Source of the DNA: Linanthus parryae
Lineage: Eukaryota; Streptophyta; Magnoliopsida; Ericales; Polemoniaceae
Direction: 5' to 3'
Length of the DNA: 64,000 bases
Assembly: GCA_023055425.1 (NCBI GenBank)
Contig: JALGPY010000013.1
Span: forward strand, 14,855,735-14,919,734
The first letter of the stretch is position 1, and each line of letters opens with the position of its first letter. Position numbers and translations under genes: made by a program. The notes under the pieces are model-generated. The model was given only the letters and a program-made list of their open reading frames with translations. It was not told where the DNA came from and did no database searches. Below, one piece after another: positions 11,740-23,580 of this stretch.

Positions 11740-13592
11740 ATGCCTAGATTGCCTCGCGATTTGGTGCAACCACTCGACAACCTAGAAAAGCTGTACACCG
11801 AACAGAACTACAGAAACCGAGAAAGCAGAATGGCAACCAACCAGAGAGATACTCCCGAAAACATTGAAGTCGGTGGGCAGGAACGAGAGACACGTACCCC
11901 AGCCCAGATGGCTCGGTACATTGAAGAACTTTTCACAGCGGGACTTGCTGCCCGAAGCAACCAGAGAACATATAACCGATCTGGGAGAGCGTTGGTGGAA
12001 AATTTCGAAGTCCCCACCGGGGGGCATGAGCGAGCTATTGTGGTGCCCGAGATCACCGCCGAGCACTTTGACATCAAACCATCCACCATCCAGACGGTAC
12101 AGACTCTCTGCCCGTTTCACGGCAAGGCCGACGAAGACCCGAACGATTTTATCAAGAAATTCGAGGATTACTGCAACAAGGTTCGATACAAGGGGGTAGA
12201 AGCAGAGGCACTCATGCTGATCTTATTCCCATATTTCCTTTACGGAACGGACAAAGACTGGCTCGAATCCCGACCCCCCCCCCCCCCCGATCCATCACCA
12301 CATGGGAGGAGTGTGTCGCAGATTTTCTGGGAAAGTTCTATCCCGCCTCCCGAGTCACTCAGTTACAGAGCGAGATTCTGTCATTCAGGCAGAAGATGGG
12401 GGAGACGGTGTTAGACGCATGGGACAGGCTCATGAGATTGGTAAAACGGTGCCCGAACCACGGTTTTGGAGATGCGAAGATCCTGCAGGTTTTCTACCAT
12501 GCCCTAGACAGGGAGAACGCCAATAGGATTGACAGAGAGGCCGGGGGAAACTTCTTGTATCACGTGGACAAAGATGGTGCGTATGACCTAATGAAGCAGT
12601 TAGCCAAGCAGGACACCCGACTGTTTGACGATCGCAGGATGACGGCTAGAGCCGAACCAGCAGAGGATGACCGGATAGACAACCTGGCCAAGATCGTTCA
12701 TGACTTGGTCAAGAAAGTCTACTCGGATAAGAAGACTGTGACAGTAGTCGAAGAACCTGATTTGGACACAGCCATTGAGGAATTGAGGACCGAAGACACC
12801 AATTACGTACAGCAGCAGTGGGACCCGAGCCGGTACCAACTGGCTACGAGAGAAAACCCCGGGTTCCGGTACGGAAACCCGAATGCATCAGTTTATGCAC
12901 CGGGGTTCCAGCACGGGCCACCAGCCCAGCAGGCTTCACCGACGCAGCAGGTTCAGTCGGGCCCATCTGCACAGCAGTGCGACGCTCAGATGAAGAAGAT
13001 CGAGTCCATGTTTCAGACCATGGAGTCCCGGTTCAAACATATGGACGCCCTGACAGCAGACATGCAGACAACCAAAACGTCACTGCGCGCTTTGGAAGTA
13101 CAAGTGGGGCAGTTAGCACAGCAGCTAACGGAGAGACAGCCAGGAAACCTACCCTCGAATACAGCAAATAATCCACGGGCTCAGATCGATGCTATCTCCA
13201 CTCGTAGTGGATTGGCACTGCAGGATCCACCGTATCCCAGCCACGCACGTGCAGAAAATTCGAAAGAAGTAGAACGCAACATGGCGGGTCAGGATAACAG
13301 CACAGTCGACCGCCCCCAGCCGAAGGGCTCAGTTGAGCAGGATGCAGTGCAGAACGAGACAGATGCAGAAACAGTACCTGTCTCCAAGGAGGTGCCATAC
13401 CCCTTGAGGACACGAAAGAGGGACGACAGCAAGGACTACGCCAGGTTTCTCGAGATGTTCAAACAGCTGCAGATCAACATACCTTTTGTCGAGGCTTTGG
13501 CTAAGAAGCCCACTTATGCCAAATTCCTCAAGGAAATCTTGTATGGGAGAAGGCGGATGAGCGATTTCGAGACCATAAACCTGACGGCATAA
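11740..13592 (+). pseudogene. gag: Gypsy-C gag, frameshifted at a C-run
   Basis: The ATG at 11740 begins MPRLPRDLVQPLDN. The capsid region includes LCPFHGKADEDPNDF and, later, SITTWEECVADFLGKFYP and LRRLVKRCPNHGF-type motifs of the Athila/retrotrans_gag family. The first frame runs to the 15-base C-run at 12274-12288, where one frame change occurs. The second frame continues to 13592 with a coiled coil near 13000-13150. A TAA at 13590 replaces the GAA found in Gypsy-G, cutting gag from protease. Gag forms the particle shell. Confidence 0.9.
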
Positions 13593-14380
13593 GTGAGCAA
13601 TTGTGTGAAGAATGGGCTACCGATGAAGAGAAAGGATCCTGGTAGTTTTGTTATACTGGTCACCCTAGGTAACGCTTACACAGGAAAGGCTCTGTGTGAC
13701 CTAGGGGCCAGCATCAACCTGATGCCTTTAACGATTTTCAAGAGTTTGAAAGTCGGTGAACCCCGACCCACTAGAATCATGTTGCAGATGGCAGACAGGT
13801 CTGTAAAACAGGCTTATGGGGTTATCGAGGATATTCTGGTCAAAGTCGGCGAGATGATTTTTCCGGCAGATTTCGTCATCCTGGACATGGAGGCAGGGGA
13901 GGTACCACTCATACTCGGCAGGCCGTTTTTTTCCACGGGCGAAGCTATGATAAACTGCAAAAGCGGGGAGCTGACCATGCAGATTAACGAGGAAAAGGTG
14001 AAATTCAACGTTTTCAAAAATCTGCAACTGCCAAATGACTACGACCACGAGGATCTCTTTGCCATAGATGTGGTTGACGAAGGCTAGGAAAACGAGGAGA
14101 TGGACCAGTTGTGGGAAGAGATCGACAGCATGTACGGGGAAGAAAAAGAGAAGACTCGGTGCGAGCACTCCATGAGAGCCGAGGACTGGACCACTTTGCA
14201 CCGGGACGAGGACGGCGGGCAAAAGATGATTCTAGTCCCGTCACTCAGGAGGCCACCCGCACTGGAGCTGAAACCGCTCCCGAGCCATCTCAGGTATGCG
14301 TATATTGGTGATAATAGTACTCTGCCCGTAATTGTTTTGTCTCGTTTATCTCAGGAATAGGAGCACAAACTGCTGGAGGT
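13593..14380 (+). pseudogene. pr: Gypsy-C aspartic protease and linker
   Basis: Same frame as the gag C-terminus. It contains the Athila-style active-site block CDLGASINLMPL (DLGAS in place of the usual DTGA/DSGA) and a later ILGRPFFSTGEAMINC block. A TAG near 14074 replaces Trp (TGG in G), and another TAG near 14358 precedes the reverse transcriptase. The protease would process the Gag-Pol chain. Confidence 0.88.
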
Positions 14381-14381
14381 A

Positions 14382-15420
14382 TTGCGAGAGCATAAGGAAG
14401 CAATCGCCTGGACGATTGCAGATATCAAGGGGATCAGCCCCTCCTATTGCATGCACAAGATCCGAATTGAAGACGGCAAGAAGCCGGTGATTCAGCCCCA
14501 GCGGCGACTGAATCCGAACATGAAGGACGTTGTGCGAAAAGAGGTCATGAAGTGGCTGGAAGCGGGAATCATATACCCCATATCTGACAGCACTTGGATC
14601 AGCCCGGTCCAGTGCGTGCCCAAAAAGGGGGGTATCACGGTGGTGCAGAATAATGACCAGGAGCAGATTGCGCAGCGCACCGTTACAGGCTGGCGGATCT
14701 GTATGGACTATCGGAGGCTAAACGACGCAACACTGAAAGACCACTTCCCGTTACCATTCATGGACCAGATGCTGGACCGGCTCGCTCACCACGCCTAGTA
14801 CTGTTTTCTGGACGGGTACTCCGGTTACAACCAGATTTGCATAGCCCCGGAAGATCAGTAAAAGACGACATTCACCTGCCCATACGGCACATTCGCATTC
14901 TGGCGCATGCCGTTCGGGCCGTGTAACGCTCCCGCTACGTTCCAGAGATGCATGATGGCTATATTTTCCGACATGATCCAGAAAAATCTGGAGGTCTTTA
15001 TGGACGACTTTTCACTATTCGGGGACGGTTTCGATGACTCCCTGCACCATCTGGGTCAGGTTCTGGTTCGATGCAAAAAGGCGAACTTGGTGCTCAATTG
15101 GGAAAAGTGTCACTTTATGGTCACCGAGGGGATCGTACTGGTTCACCGAATTTCCAGCAAGGGACTCGAGGTGGACAGGGCCAAGATCGAGGTGATAAAG
15201 CAGCTTCCATACCCGACAAACGTAAAGACAATCAAAAGTGTTCTGGGACATGCAGGATTTTATCGGAGGTTCATCAAAGACTTTTCCAATATCACAAAGC
15301 CACTCTGCGCTTTACTCGGAAAAGACGTACCCTTTGATTTCAATGCAGCATGTCGGCAAGCTTTTGACCATTTAAAGGAGAAGCTGACCACACCCCGGTT
15401 ATTACTACGTCGGATTAGTC
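14382..15420 (+). pseudogene. rt: Gypsy-C reverse transcriptase
   Basis: In the same frame as the protease: ISPSYCMHKIRI, PKKGGI, RRLNDATLKDHFPLPF, FLDGYSGYNQI (catalytic Asp), MPFGPCNAPATFQRCM and FMDDF near 14997-15011 (both catalytic Asp present). Stops at about 14797 (TAG) and 14860 (TAA, where Gln or Glu is expected), plus a frameshift near 15385 before RNase H, inactivate it. Confidence 0.92.
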
Positions 15421-15436
15421 ACTCCCGTTTGAGCTG

Positions 15437-15790
15437 ATGTGTGACGCCAGCGACTACGCAGTCGAGGTAATTTTGGGGCTGCGAAAGGATAAAGTCTGCC
15501 ACGTGATATATTATGCGAGCCGGGTACTCAACGATGCCAATCTCAACTATGGCACGACAGAAAAGGAACTGCTGGCTGTGGTGTATGCCCTGGAAAAATT
15601 CAGGCCATATTTGGTCGGGTCAAAAGTTATCGTTTTTACCGACCATAGTGCCCTGAAATACCTGCTCGACAAGAAGAACGCAAAACCGAGACTGTTAAGG
15701 TGGGTACAACTGATGCACGAATTCGATGTGGAAATCCGGGACAAGAAGGGAGTTGAGAACGTGGTAGCGGATCACCTATCCATGCTTGAG
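15437..15790 (+). pseudogene. rnh: Gypsy-C RNase H
   Basis: Starts near [14 protein letters not shown] in a new frame. It shows the D...E...D order ([26 protein letters not shown]) and ends with the [14 protein letters not shown] block. It is intact within this frame. The frameshift from reverse transcriptase separates it from the rest of Pol. Confidence 0.9.
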
Positions 15791-17140
15791 AATGTTAAGG
15801 TGGACCCGGTACCGATCAAGGAAAACTTCCCGGACGAGCACATCATGGCAGTAAAAATCGGGAGACCGTGGTACTATTCCATAGCCAATTACTTGGTAAC
15901 TTGCACGCTTCCCGATGATCTTACCCCGTCTCAGCGGAAGCGGTTCGTTTCTGAAAGCCGACAGTATTTCTGGGATGACCCGTACCTATTCAAACGGGGG
16001 GCCGACAACATCCTGAGAAGGTGTATTCCGACCCACGAGGCATGGAACGTAATCAGACACTGCCACTCATCACAGTGTGGGGGTCATTTTTGGGGAACGG
16101 GAACAGCACATAAAATACTGCAGTCCGGGTTTTTCTGGCTTTAAAGACTGTCACGACTATGTGCAGGGATGTGATAGATGCCAGAGAACAGGGAACACGT
16201 CACACCGGGACGAGATGCCGATGACAGTGTGGCAGGAAGTAGAACCTTTCGATGTATGGGGTATTGACTTTATGGGGCCATTCCCGTCTTCCATGGGTAA
16301 TCTCTACATTCTGCTGGCAGTAGATTATGTGACTAAGTGGATTGAGGCGATCGCGTGTCAGAAAAACGATGCAGCCACCGTTGAGCGTTTTCTGAAACAT
16401 AACATTTTCACTCGTTTCGGAACGCCCAGGGCAATGATCAGTGACGAGGGATCACACTTCATCAATCGATTCTTTGCAAAAGTTCTGAAACAGTACGGCA
16501 TGTCAGTCCACAAGGCGTCGTTACCCTACCATCCGTAGACAAACGGGCAAGCCGAGGTTTCGAACCGAGAGATCAAGAGCATACTCGAGAAAACGGTGAA
16601 TCTCAGCCGAAAGGATTGGTCCATCAGACTGGACGATGCGCTCTGGGCCTACAGGACTGCTTTCAAAACACCGATGGGTATGTCGCCATACCAGCTTGTA
16701 TTTGGGAAAGCGTGCCACTTACCGGCGGAATTGGAGCACAAAGCGTATTGGGCCATCAAGCTGCTCAACTTGGATCAAAATTTGGCGGGAGATAAGAGAA
16801 AGATGGCATTGCTGGAATTGGAGGAGTTCCGCAGAACGGCTTTCGAGAACGCCAAAATTTACTAAGAGAAAACGAAGAAGTGGCATGATCATCGTATCAC
16901 GCCAAAGCAGTTTAACGAAGGCGATAAAGTGCTTCTCTACAGTACCAGGATGCGGTTTTTTCGAGAAAACTGAGGTCTCGTTGGTCGGGCCCGTTCATCA
17001 TCAAGCAGATTTTTGCATGGGAAGAATTCGAGCTGGAGAATCCAAAAGATAAGTCCAGTTTCAGGGTGAAAGAATCGGATCAAGCCATATCTTGAGACCG
17101 CCGAAGTCGTCAAAATAGACCCGGTCTATTTTCATGACCC
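15791..17140 (+). pseudogene. int: Gypsy-C integrase
   Basis: The HHCC module ([13 protein letters not shown]...GCDRCQRTG) spans about 16050-16190 across a frame change at about 16140. The core has WGIDFMGPF (D), ISDEGSHF (D) and SNREIK (E). Stops at 16536 (CAG to TAG) and 16864 (AAG to TAA) interrupt it. The C-terminal GPF/Y-type remnant near 16975-17010 is frameshifted. It would insert cDNA into chromatin. Confidence 0.9.
16074..16084 (+). promoter_or_regulatory. Polypurine-like motif inside Gypsy-C integrase
   Basis: AGTGTGGGGGT, identical to the motif copies in the 3' region and to the equivalent integrase site of Gypsy-B. Codon constraint (Gln-Cys-Gly-Gly-His) could also explain it. Confidence 0.4.
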
Positions 17141-18127
17141 GTAAGAGGTAACCAGGTCGGGCCGTCGACCGTAAATCACAAAGCGCTGTTTGGGAGGCAA
17201 CCCAAAGTAATCGTTATTTAATTTATTTTTGTTATTTTATTCAGTTCTAATATTCAGTTCTGAATTTCTGAGAGAGGCGAGATGAGCGGGCTTTTGACTT
17301 GAAATTGAGATTGTGCAGATGCAGCAAAATAGAAATCAGGCAGACCCGGGAAAATAGAGGAAGGAAGAGAGAAAATAAATAAAAAAAAAATACTCTGCTG
17401 GTTGCGTATATACGCAGGGTTACGTATAAACGCAACCAGGGGAGAATTTTTTTTATGTTTTTAGATTTCTTTTGATTTCTGATTGCGTATATACGCAAGC
17501 ATGCGTATATACGCAGACAGAAAAAAATGTAATTTTTACAAAACCCCGGGGGCATTTTTGTCATTTTGCAAAATTAGGGTTTATAATGAGGGAAGGAGGC
17601 CGGCCCTCCATTGTTGCACCTCCCTCTCTTCCTCTTCCTCCATTTTCTCTCCACTTGAAGAACACAACTTTCGCCTCGGACCTCCAAATCAAATTCCAGG
17701 CACATTTCTCCAATCCCCTCGTCGCAAGGAGCAATTATCACCCCTCAAAATCCAGAAAAAGAGATAATCGAGCGGGAAATTTCCATCTAGGAATGACGTG
17801 TTCTTGAGGAAAAGGGTCGATTCGAAGGTGTTAGAGCAAGAACTAGCAAAAACCGAACAAGGGAAGTTGAAAGAGGAGATCGAGAGCTTCGATTTGGTGG
17901 GTTCGGATTTTCATTCCGGGCAGTTCCGTTTTCCGGCAATTTTTCCGGCGACCGCCGGCGACTTTCCGGGCAGAATCTTCGGTCTTCACCCCTGTTTAGG
18001 GAAGGTCGAAAATTTTCATCTCTCTCTTTATTTTCCGTTTTGGCACGACCCGTAGCCGAGTCCGTTATTTTCGGTAAATTTTGATTTTGGAGTGGCACTT
18101 GCCGTGTGAACCTCTGGTAGCTCCTAG
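17141..18127 (+). promoter_or_regulatory. Leader of env-position gene with palindromes and promoter-like sequence
   Basis: Perfect TGCGTATATACGCA copies lie at 17403-17416, 17484-17497 and 17502-17515, and a decayed one at 17421-17434. A TATA-like TTATAAT follows at 17581, 66 bp after the last palindrome. Then comes a CT-rich stretch (17620-17660) resembling a plant 5' leader. The arrangement copies that of the LTR promoter. An own promoter for the downstream gene is inference; splicing from the genomic RNA is the usual alternative. Confidence 0.5.
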
Positions 18128-19869
18128 GTGGACTATTTATTGCGACACACTTTGTACGTGCACGTTTCACACTTTTTGCTTAATTCACGAGTTGGCACGT
18201 TTTTCGAGGTTCTGACTGATATGGAGTACGGAGTGCCGTTTGTAGATCCAACCCGGGACCAGTTCCCTACTGAGTACCCAAAGGAGCAAATTCATGCGCG
18301 GCGGTTTGACATTTTTCGTTTCGTAAACCACTACGCCCATTATTATTACATGAGCGGAACGAAAATGGGTCATAAACTTCCCAAGGACTACCGTTTTGAG
18401 GTCGACCACCTTAGCATGCCACCAGAGATGGCACAGTTTGCTAGTCGTCCGGATCTTTTCGGACAGTCCTTGGCCGGGTTTCCTGATGTGTCTAGTTCCT
18501 CCTTAGTGCGTGAGTTTTACAGTAACCTCATGCATAAGGGGGAAGGGGAGGCCAACGGTGACACCCGCTGGGTGTACTGCCGTACGCGGTTTATGTTAGT
18601 CACGGTGGACAGTATCCGCCAGGCGTACGGGATAGCATTGACGAATGTCCCGTGCGCCTTTGCTGAGTGTGAGGATTACCCGCCGTGCGATACAGATATT
18701 TTGGGGGTTGTGACTAGTGGTTACCCGGGGGCCCACTTCGAGAGAGGGGGCGATGGGGAGAGAGGCATGAAGCTGCACTCTCGTTTTATTACCGGGCCAC
18801 CATGATGGTGGGCCGAGTGGGTTGTGAACCGGGTGGTGGGGATCAAGCATTTCAACCATCTAGACTATGAGTACGTCCTTTTAGTCTACTGCCTGGTTCT
18901 GCAGCGAGAGGTCGACATTCCTCGTCGCATTTGGGTTTACATGCAGGAGCGGAACAACACCGCGAGTCATAAGGGGTTGGGGTATGCCAACCTCATCGCC
19001 AAACTGGCGCGGGACTTTGATGTACCCATGGAGATCCTTGAGGGCGACTTAGAACCTCCTCGTCCACGGCCTTATAGGAAGATCATGGCCCGTAACCCGG
19101 GCCCACAGGAGCCGGTCGTTGACCTCGACGAGGATGACGACATTATGGAGGAGGACCCTGCCCCTGCCCCTAGGAGGCGATCGACCTAGGAGCGACCAGC
19201 CAGTCGCCAGGCATCAGCCGGACTTCGGCGATGCCGTACTAGTCGAGAAAGTGAGCGTCCCGAGTCGAGTCGGCAGGGGAGTGAGAGGAATGCCCCTACC
19301 CAGCCAGCCCGAGAGCGAGGTGAGCCGGCCCCACGGGCCGACCAGACCCCGAGAGCTAGACCGGCCCCACCACGTATTGCCCCGCGTTGACGAGGGATTT
19401 GAGGGGAGTCGCGGCGGACACAAGTCCGTTGGGGAGAGAGTGCTCGAGAAAGCGGGCAAGCTTTGGAGAGCTCTCACACATACCCGACGGACCCAGCGCA
19501 AGATTACGAAGGACCACAACGCTGCTCTTGCCAGTATTCGAGAGGAGCAGCGGGAGGCAGCTCGGCACGCAGGTTGAGAACCGCCACTCCCGCTGTATTT
19601 TCCTCCTACCTACTCCAGCAGCTTTACCACGAGTTGGTCCGACGACGGGGACTCTAGCGAGCATACATCCGCTCCACCTCCCCCGACTCAGCCACCTCCA
19701 CGAACTCAGCCATCTCCGCCACCTGCGAGACAGGAGAGACGTCAGCCTGGGACACGATCCCCGCAACCCACAGGTCGTCAGACTGGGTCCCGTACCCAGC
19801 AGCCTTCGAGTGGCAGGACGAGATTGCGCTCCCAGCCACCTAGCAGTTGGACTGGGTCAGAGTCGTAGT
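18128..19869 (+). pseudogene. Env-position (third) gene of Gypsy-C, broken
   Basis: The first part (18128-19189, one frame) has one TGA at 18803. It resembles the plant-retrotransposon 3' ORF family seen in Athila elements (ATHILA ORF-1/Transposase_32-like helical domain). A second TAG at 19187 and a frameshift between about 19300 and 19400 lead to a charged helical stretch (about 19400-19576). A TGA and a Pro/Gln/Ser/Arg-rich tail to 19869 follow. I see no signal peptide, transmembrane segment or fusion motif, so calling it an envelope rests on position only. The true start is unsure; ATG at 18128 or 18221 are candidates. Confidence 0.6.
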
Positions 19870-20028
19870 CCTCCGATTACCGACCCCGTGCACGAGTGCG
19901 TCGGCCGGTCGTCTACAGGACAGATTCTGGCAACAGCTCTCCGGGCAGCATATCCGGTTCTTCAGAAACCGGGTCCGACCCGACATTTTTTCCGGACGAG
20001 TGAGTGCCATGAGGGCATGCCACCTCTT

Positions 20029-20039
20029 AGTGTGGGGGT
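20029..20039 (+). promoter_or_regulatory. Polypurine-like motif after env-position gene (Gypsy-C)
   Basis: AGTGTGGGGGT, preceded by a GAGGGCATG block that is also present before the copy at 55830-55840 in Gypsy-G. This shows the two are homologous sites. Confidence 0.5.
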
Positions 20040-21016
20040 GGTAGTCGTGTCTGTATTAACCCAGTCTGCACGTTTTTTCATGTTTATTTGCAGTTTTATG
20101 TTATATTTTTGAGTCAGCATATTTTCGTTATTTGAGTCAACCCACCACAAATATTCTAGCCATGCATTGTATATATTTAAAAAAAAAATCAAAAAATTAA
20201 AAAAAAAAATATATGCTACTGCGTATATACGCAAACAGCAGTATAAAATATTTTTCAAAAAAAAAGAAAAAAAACAAAGTTTAGAAATCAGAAAATTTTG
20301 AGAAAGGGCAATTGAGATAATAGAAACAGTGAAGAAATTGAGGTTGAATCTTTTGAAAGAAAAGAAAACTTGCACCGAGGTATAGTAGATAGGTGAGAGC
20401 CAGCGACCTTTGGAATCCGCAAGTAATTATCACCTGAGCTAAGAATCCGACTAGTTGCTACAGCACTGTCATCTAGGTAGTCGACAACCCGCCCACGGGC
20501 GCCGTCACGGTCATCGCATTTTTCGGTGGAGTGACAGGCTATCAAGGGACCTCACGTCCTGTTTCTTACCCCTAGGTCCAATTAGTCAACCCGTTTGAAG
20601 CCATTTACCCTATTTCTTCTTAGCCACTATAGCCTAGGCAGCCTTCTTTGAGACCTCATCAGTCGATAGTTGGCTATTCTACGTGTTATGACAGAGGGAG
20701 TGAGTAGGGTGGGTTTTAGATGGGAGAGCTTCACGATTTATCAGTTTTGGACAGTTTTGACATTGACACGTTTTTCGAGGGAAGGACAGGGTGAGTTAGT
20801 GGCGACAGTGCATTAATTTGCGGAGGTGGATCACTGTGTTACATAGTGACCACAGGAGGAGTTAGTCGCGTGCGAGCATCTTTTCGCACAAAACGAGGTT
20901 CCGGGGGGTTGTAGGGTTAATTGGTGGTTTTGCCGTTTTTCTACATCTTTGGTGATGAGGAGGTTCGGTGGGACTGCACAATATTGTTTTGACTACAGGA
21001 TCAGCGCCTCAGGATT

Positions 21017-21027
21017 AGTGTGGGGGT
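21017..21027 (+). promoter_or_regulatory. Second internal polypurine-like motif (Gypsy-C)
   Basis: AGTGTGGGGGT, homologous to 5780-5790 (B, minus) and 56616-56626 (G). It lies about 880 bp before the LTR. Confidence 0.5.
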
Positions 21028-21896
21028 ACAGCACATGATGACATTTTACGTACCCCACGACAGAGATTTATTTTCACTCACTCAACTTTAGTCAGTTTAG
21101 TGTTGTCATTATTCGTGTATTTCTGTATATAGTCGTTTTATGAAAAAAAAAAAAAACTGCTGAAAAAGAAAAGAAAAAGAAATAGAAAAGAAAAAAAAAA
21201 AGTCATGTTCTAGTTTTTGGTTTTGTTTTACGTTTTTTTATTTAAATAAAAAGCTGAGTGAGTGGCACAATTTTCGAGACGTTTACACCACTTCACATTT
21301 GTGGCCGCGAGCACGGCGAAGACACACCGGGGGACAGAAGAACTGGGAAAGAAGGAACTTGGGTGTTTCGGGCAGTTTTTCGGGATCTCGGTGAGGGGTG
21401 TGAGTTTGGTAAATTGTGAGAATGTCATAACAAGTAGGACTGTGTCGTACCTTGATACACATATATATCCTACCTGATTAGACATAGATCCTTTCGGAAA
21501 AAGCTCGGATGGTAAGTTAGCTAGGGATTTGCTCAGATTGATAACTAAAGTAATAGTACTTTGGTCCAGTGCTTAAATCCACCATATAAATCTGTTCAGA
21601 CTTACCGATCGCTTGCAGGGAAGTACATTCTGAAAAGGATGAGATCACGAGAACACACTGGTTATGTTTTTGAGGTTGCCCAATCTCATTTAAAAAAAAA
21701 TTGTCATTAGTCTGTTTTGAGTCATTTGAGTCTGTGTATATTCTATCTTAGTCTGTTTTCTATCGAGTCGTCCGGTTGAAAGGTTCGGGTCAAAAGAGTA
21801 TGCAACGGTAGTGTATGCAAAGAGCCAGTCTCACGAAGGCAGAAATGTATGATATCAGGCTAGTGTTCGCGGGGTTGCTCGGGACGAGCAATGCTT

Positions 21897-21907
21897 AGTG
21901 CGGGGGT
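21897..21907 (+). promoter_or_regulatory. Polypurine tract of Gypsy-C
   Basis: AGTGCGGGGGT three bases before the 3' LTR. It is preceded by the conserved TGCTCGGGACGAGCAA block, itself an inverted repeat. Confidence 0.82.
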
Positions 21908-21910
21908 ATT

Positions 21911-23440
21911 TGATAACGCCCAATAAGGGGTTATCTTTTAGCCTGATTTCACGAGTGTTTGTGTCGGAAATAGCGTATTTTGCCGGAAATTGCCCTAGAA
22001 TGCCTCGGGAATTTAGAACGAGATGTTTGTTTGTACTTTCTGGATTCCTGCTTATTTATTGCTTTTATTGGATATGATCACGGGTTTTCGTTCGTGTTGC
22101 CTTTACAGGAACAGGTTCGGAAGGGGCATCGGGAAGTGTGCCGGGACCAAGCCGGGACCGTCTCGGGAAACGTGCACAAGATCGGGCCAAGACGGGAACA
22201 CGTAAAAGCAGGAGAACACCAAGGGAAGCAAACCGGGATCATCAGGACGAAGAGTGGGACCCAGGAGACCCAACCGGGCCCACCAGAGGACCAAGCAGGA
22301 CCACCACCACCTCCCTGCCTGCGTATATACGCAGGCAGGGAGGTGGTGGTGGGTGGATTGAGGGTTGCGTATATACGCAGTCAGTTTGACTTTTTTCCAA
22401 ATTCGGTGGACCGATGGCAGTTTCCGTAATTTCTCGCGCACGTGTTTCGGGGAAAAACAGCACTATTTAAAGACTCGTCCAGACTCGTTTTTGGAGACAC
22501 ACAATTCTCAGCACAACCGAAGGACAAGTCAGAGCATCCACGGAGATCACGGAAGAGCGATTCGAGATTCGAAGACTTAGTTTGATTTCCTTCTCTCTCT
22601 TTATATTCAGAAACTGTGTTTAGTATTATGTCTAGTCGTATCTAAACTTCTTACCTACGTTCTCGGTGAACCTAGGGTTTCGTATTCAGATTTTATGACT
22701 ACTTCGATTATGGATTCATGATTGTTATCTTAATTCTGCAAGTTGTATCTGTTATTCTGGCTTTGATTATTCTCGCATATGCATGATAGGACTGATAACC
22801 CAGAATTGCTATAGACCCGAGCTTCTAGGTGAAAACGTCAAGTTAGGGTTAGGAAGAAAAGTCAGGATTTAGTACCTTACCCTGATAGACCAACCAGAGA
22901 AAGGGAGATAGGGATAGCACCGAAAAACGTGAGACCGACTGTTAGAGAATTTGACCCGGGCCATTCGGACAGGTTAGAAACCCTAACAGGATTAGACCGA
23001 GACTGCAGACTTAGGCAGCTTAACAAGAATCCGAAAGTCTGCAGGATAGGGATTATGTGTTGAATCTGAAAAGTCACTTCACAACTGGTACGTTGCACGA
23101 TATCGAAGCTGCGGAGTGTTTTCACAATCGAACGTAAAACTGAAATCTTTAGAAACCCTAGGGGATCCTGGAGCCTAGTTCTCATCTATTATCGTAACAA
23201 CCGATTCAGAGTATTTCAGAAAACGTCATAAAAAATATTTACGTTTTAATTTTTAATTTCTGTTTTTAGTTTAGTAAACTGCAATCACAACCACTCCTCC
23301 TCGTTACTACACTCGGTTAACCAAAACTAACGACGTGAGAAAACCCAAAACAGTCTCTGTGGGATCGACAACCCGAGTTGAAATACACCCGGTATTACTT
23401 GATTTCGTATACTTGCGAATAGCCTGTATTTTGCGCATCA
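21911..23440 (+). repeat. Gypsy-C 3' LTR
   Basis: 1530 bp, TGATAACGCC to GCGCATCA. It has two palindromes (22320-22333 and 22366-22379), the last ending about 84 bp before the TATA-like box at 22463. It is one palindrome unit shorter than the 5' LTR. Confidence 0.93.
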
Positions 23441-23580
23441 AAAATCAACTCGCCGACCTTCACCAAAATATCCTCGATAACTCCGTATGCTTGCTTTACG
23501 GACCTGTCTGCCATCTGCCGCATAATTCTGGCGGGGCGGGGTTCACCGACTTTCAAACTCTTGAAAATCGTTAACGGCAT
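23441..23580 (-). pseudogene. pr: Gypsy-B protease N-terminal half
   Basis: Minus strand, ending in VKVGELIF exactly where Gypsy-C is inserted. The frame change at 23580 falls within the DLGAS active-site region, which reads DLGPAST there. It continues at 10038. Confidence 0.87.

Larger units (their letters stand above)
19870..21896 (+). other. Noncoding 3' internal region of Gypsy-C
   Basis: No gene visible. It holds one palindrome (20220-20233), A-rich stretches (20180-20280, 21140-21200), the block shared with Gypsy-B and Gypsy-G around 20400-20600, and two polypurine-like motifs. Confidence 0.7.
10039..23440 (+). mobile_element. Gypsy-C: Athila-like LTR retrotransposon with env-position gene
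   Basis: A 13.4-kb element with TG...CA LTRs, 5-bp TSD, tRNA-Asp PBS, gag, protease, reverse transcriptase, RNase H, integrase, a long leader, an env-position gene, a noncoding 3' region and a PPT. Domain order (RT, RNase H, INT) is Ty3/gypsy. The gag and protease style and the 3' gene suggest the Athila lineage. The two LTRs differ by a few percent by eye and the genes carry several stops, so it is dead, but it is younger than its host element B. Confidence 0.94.

Noticed and set aside
18128..19869. A true retroviral envelope glycoprotein
   Set aside because: Only the position suggests env. No signal peptide, membrane anchor, cleavage site or fusion peptide is visible, so it is described only as an env-position gene.
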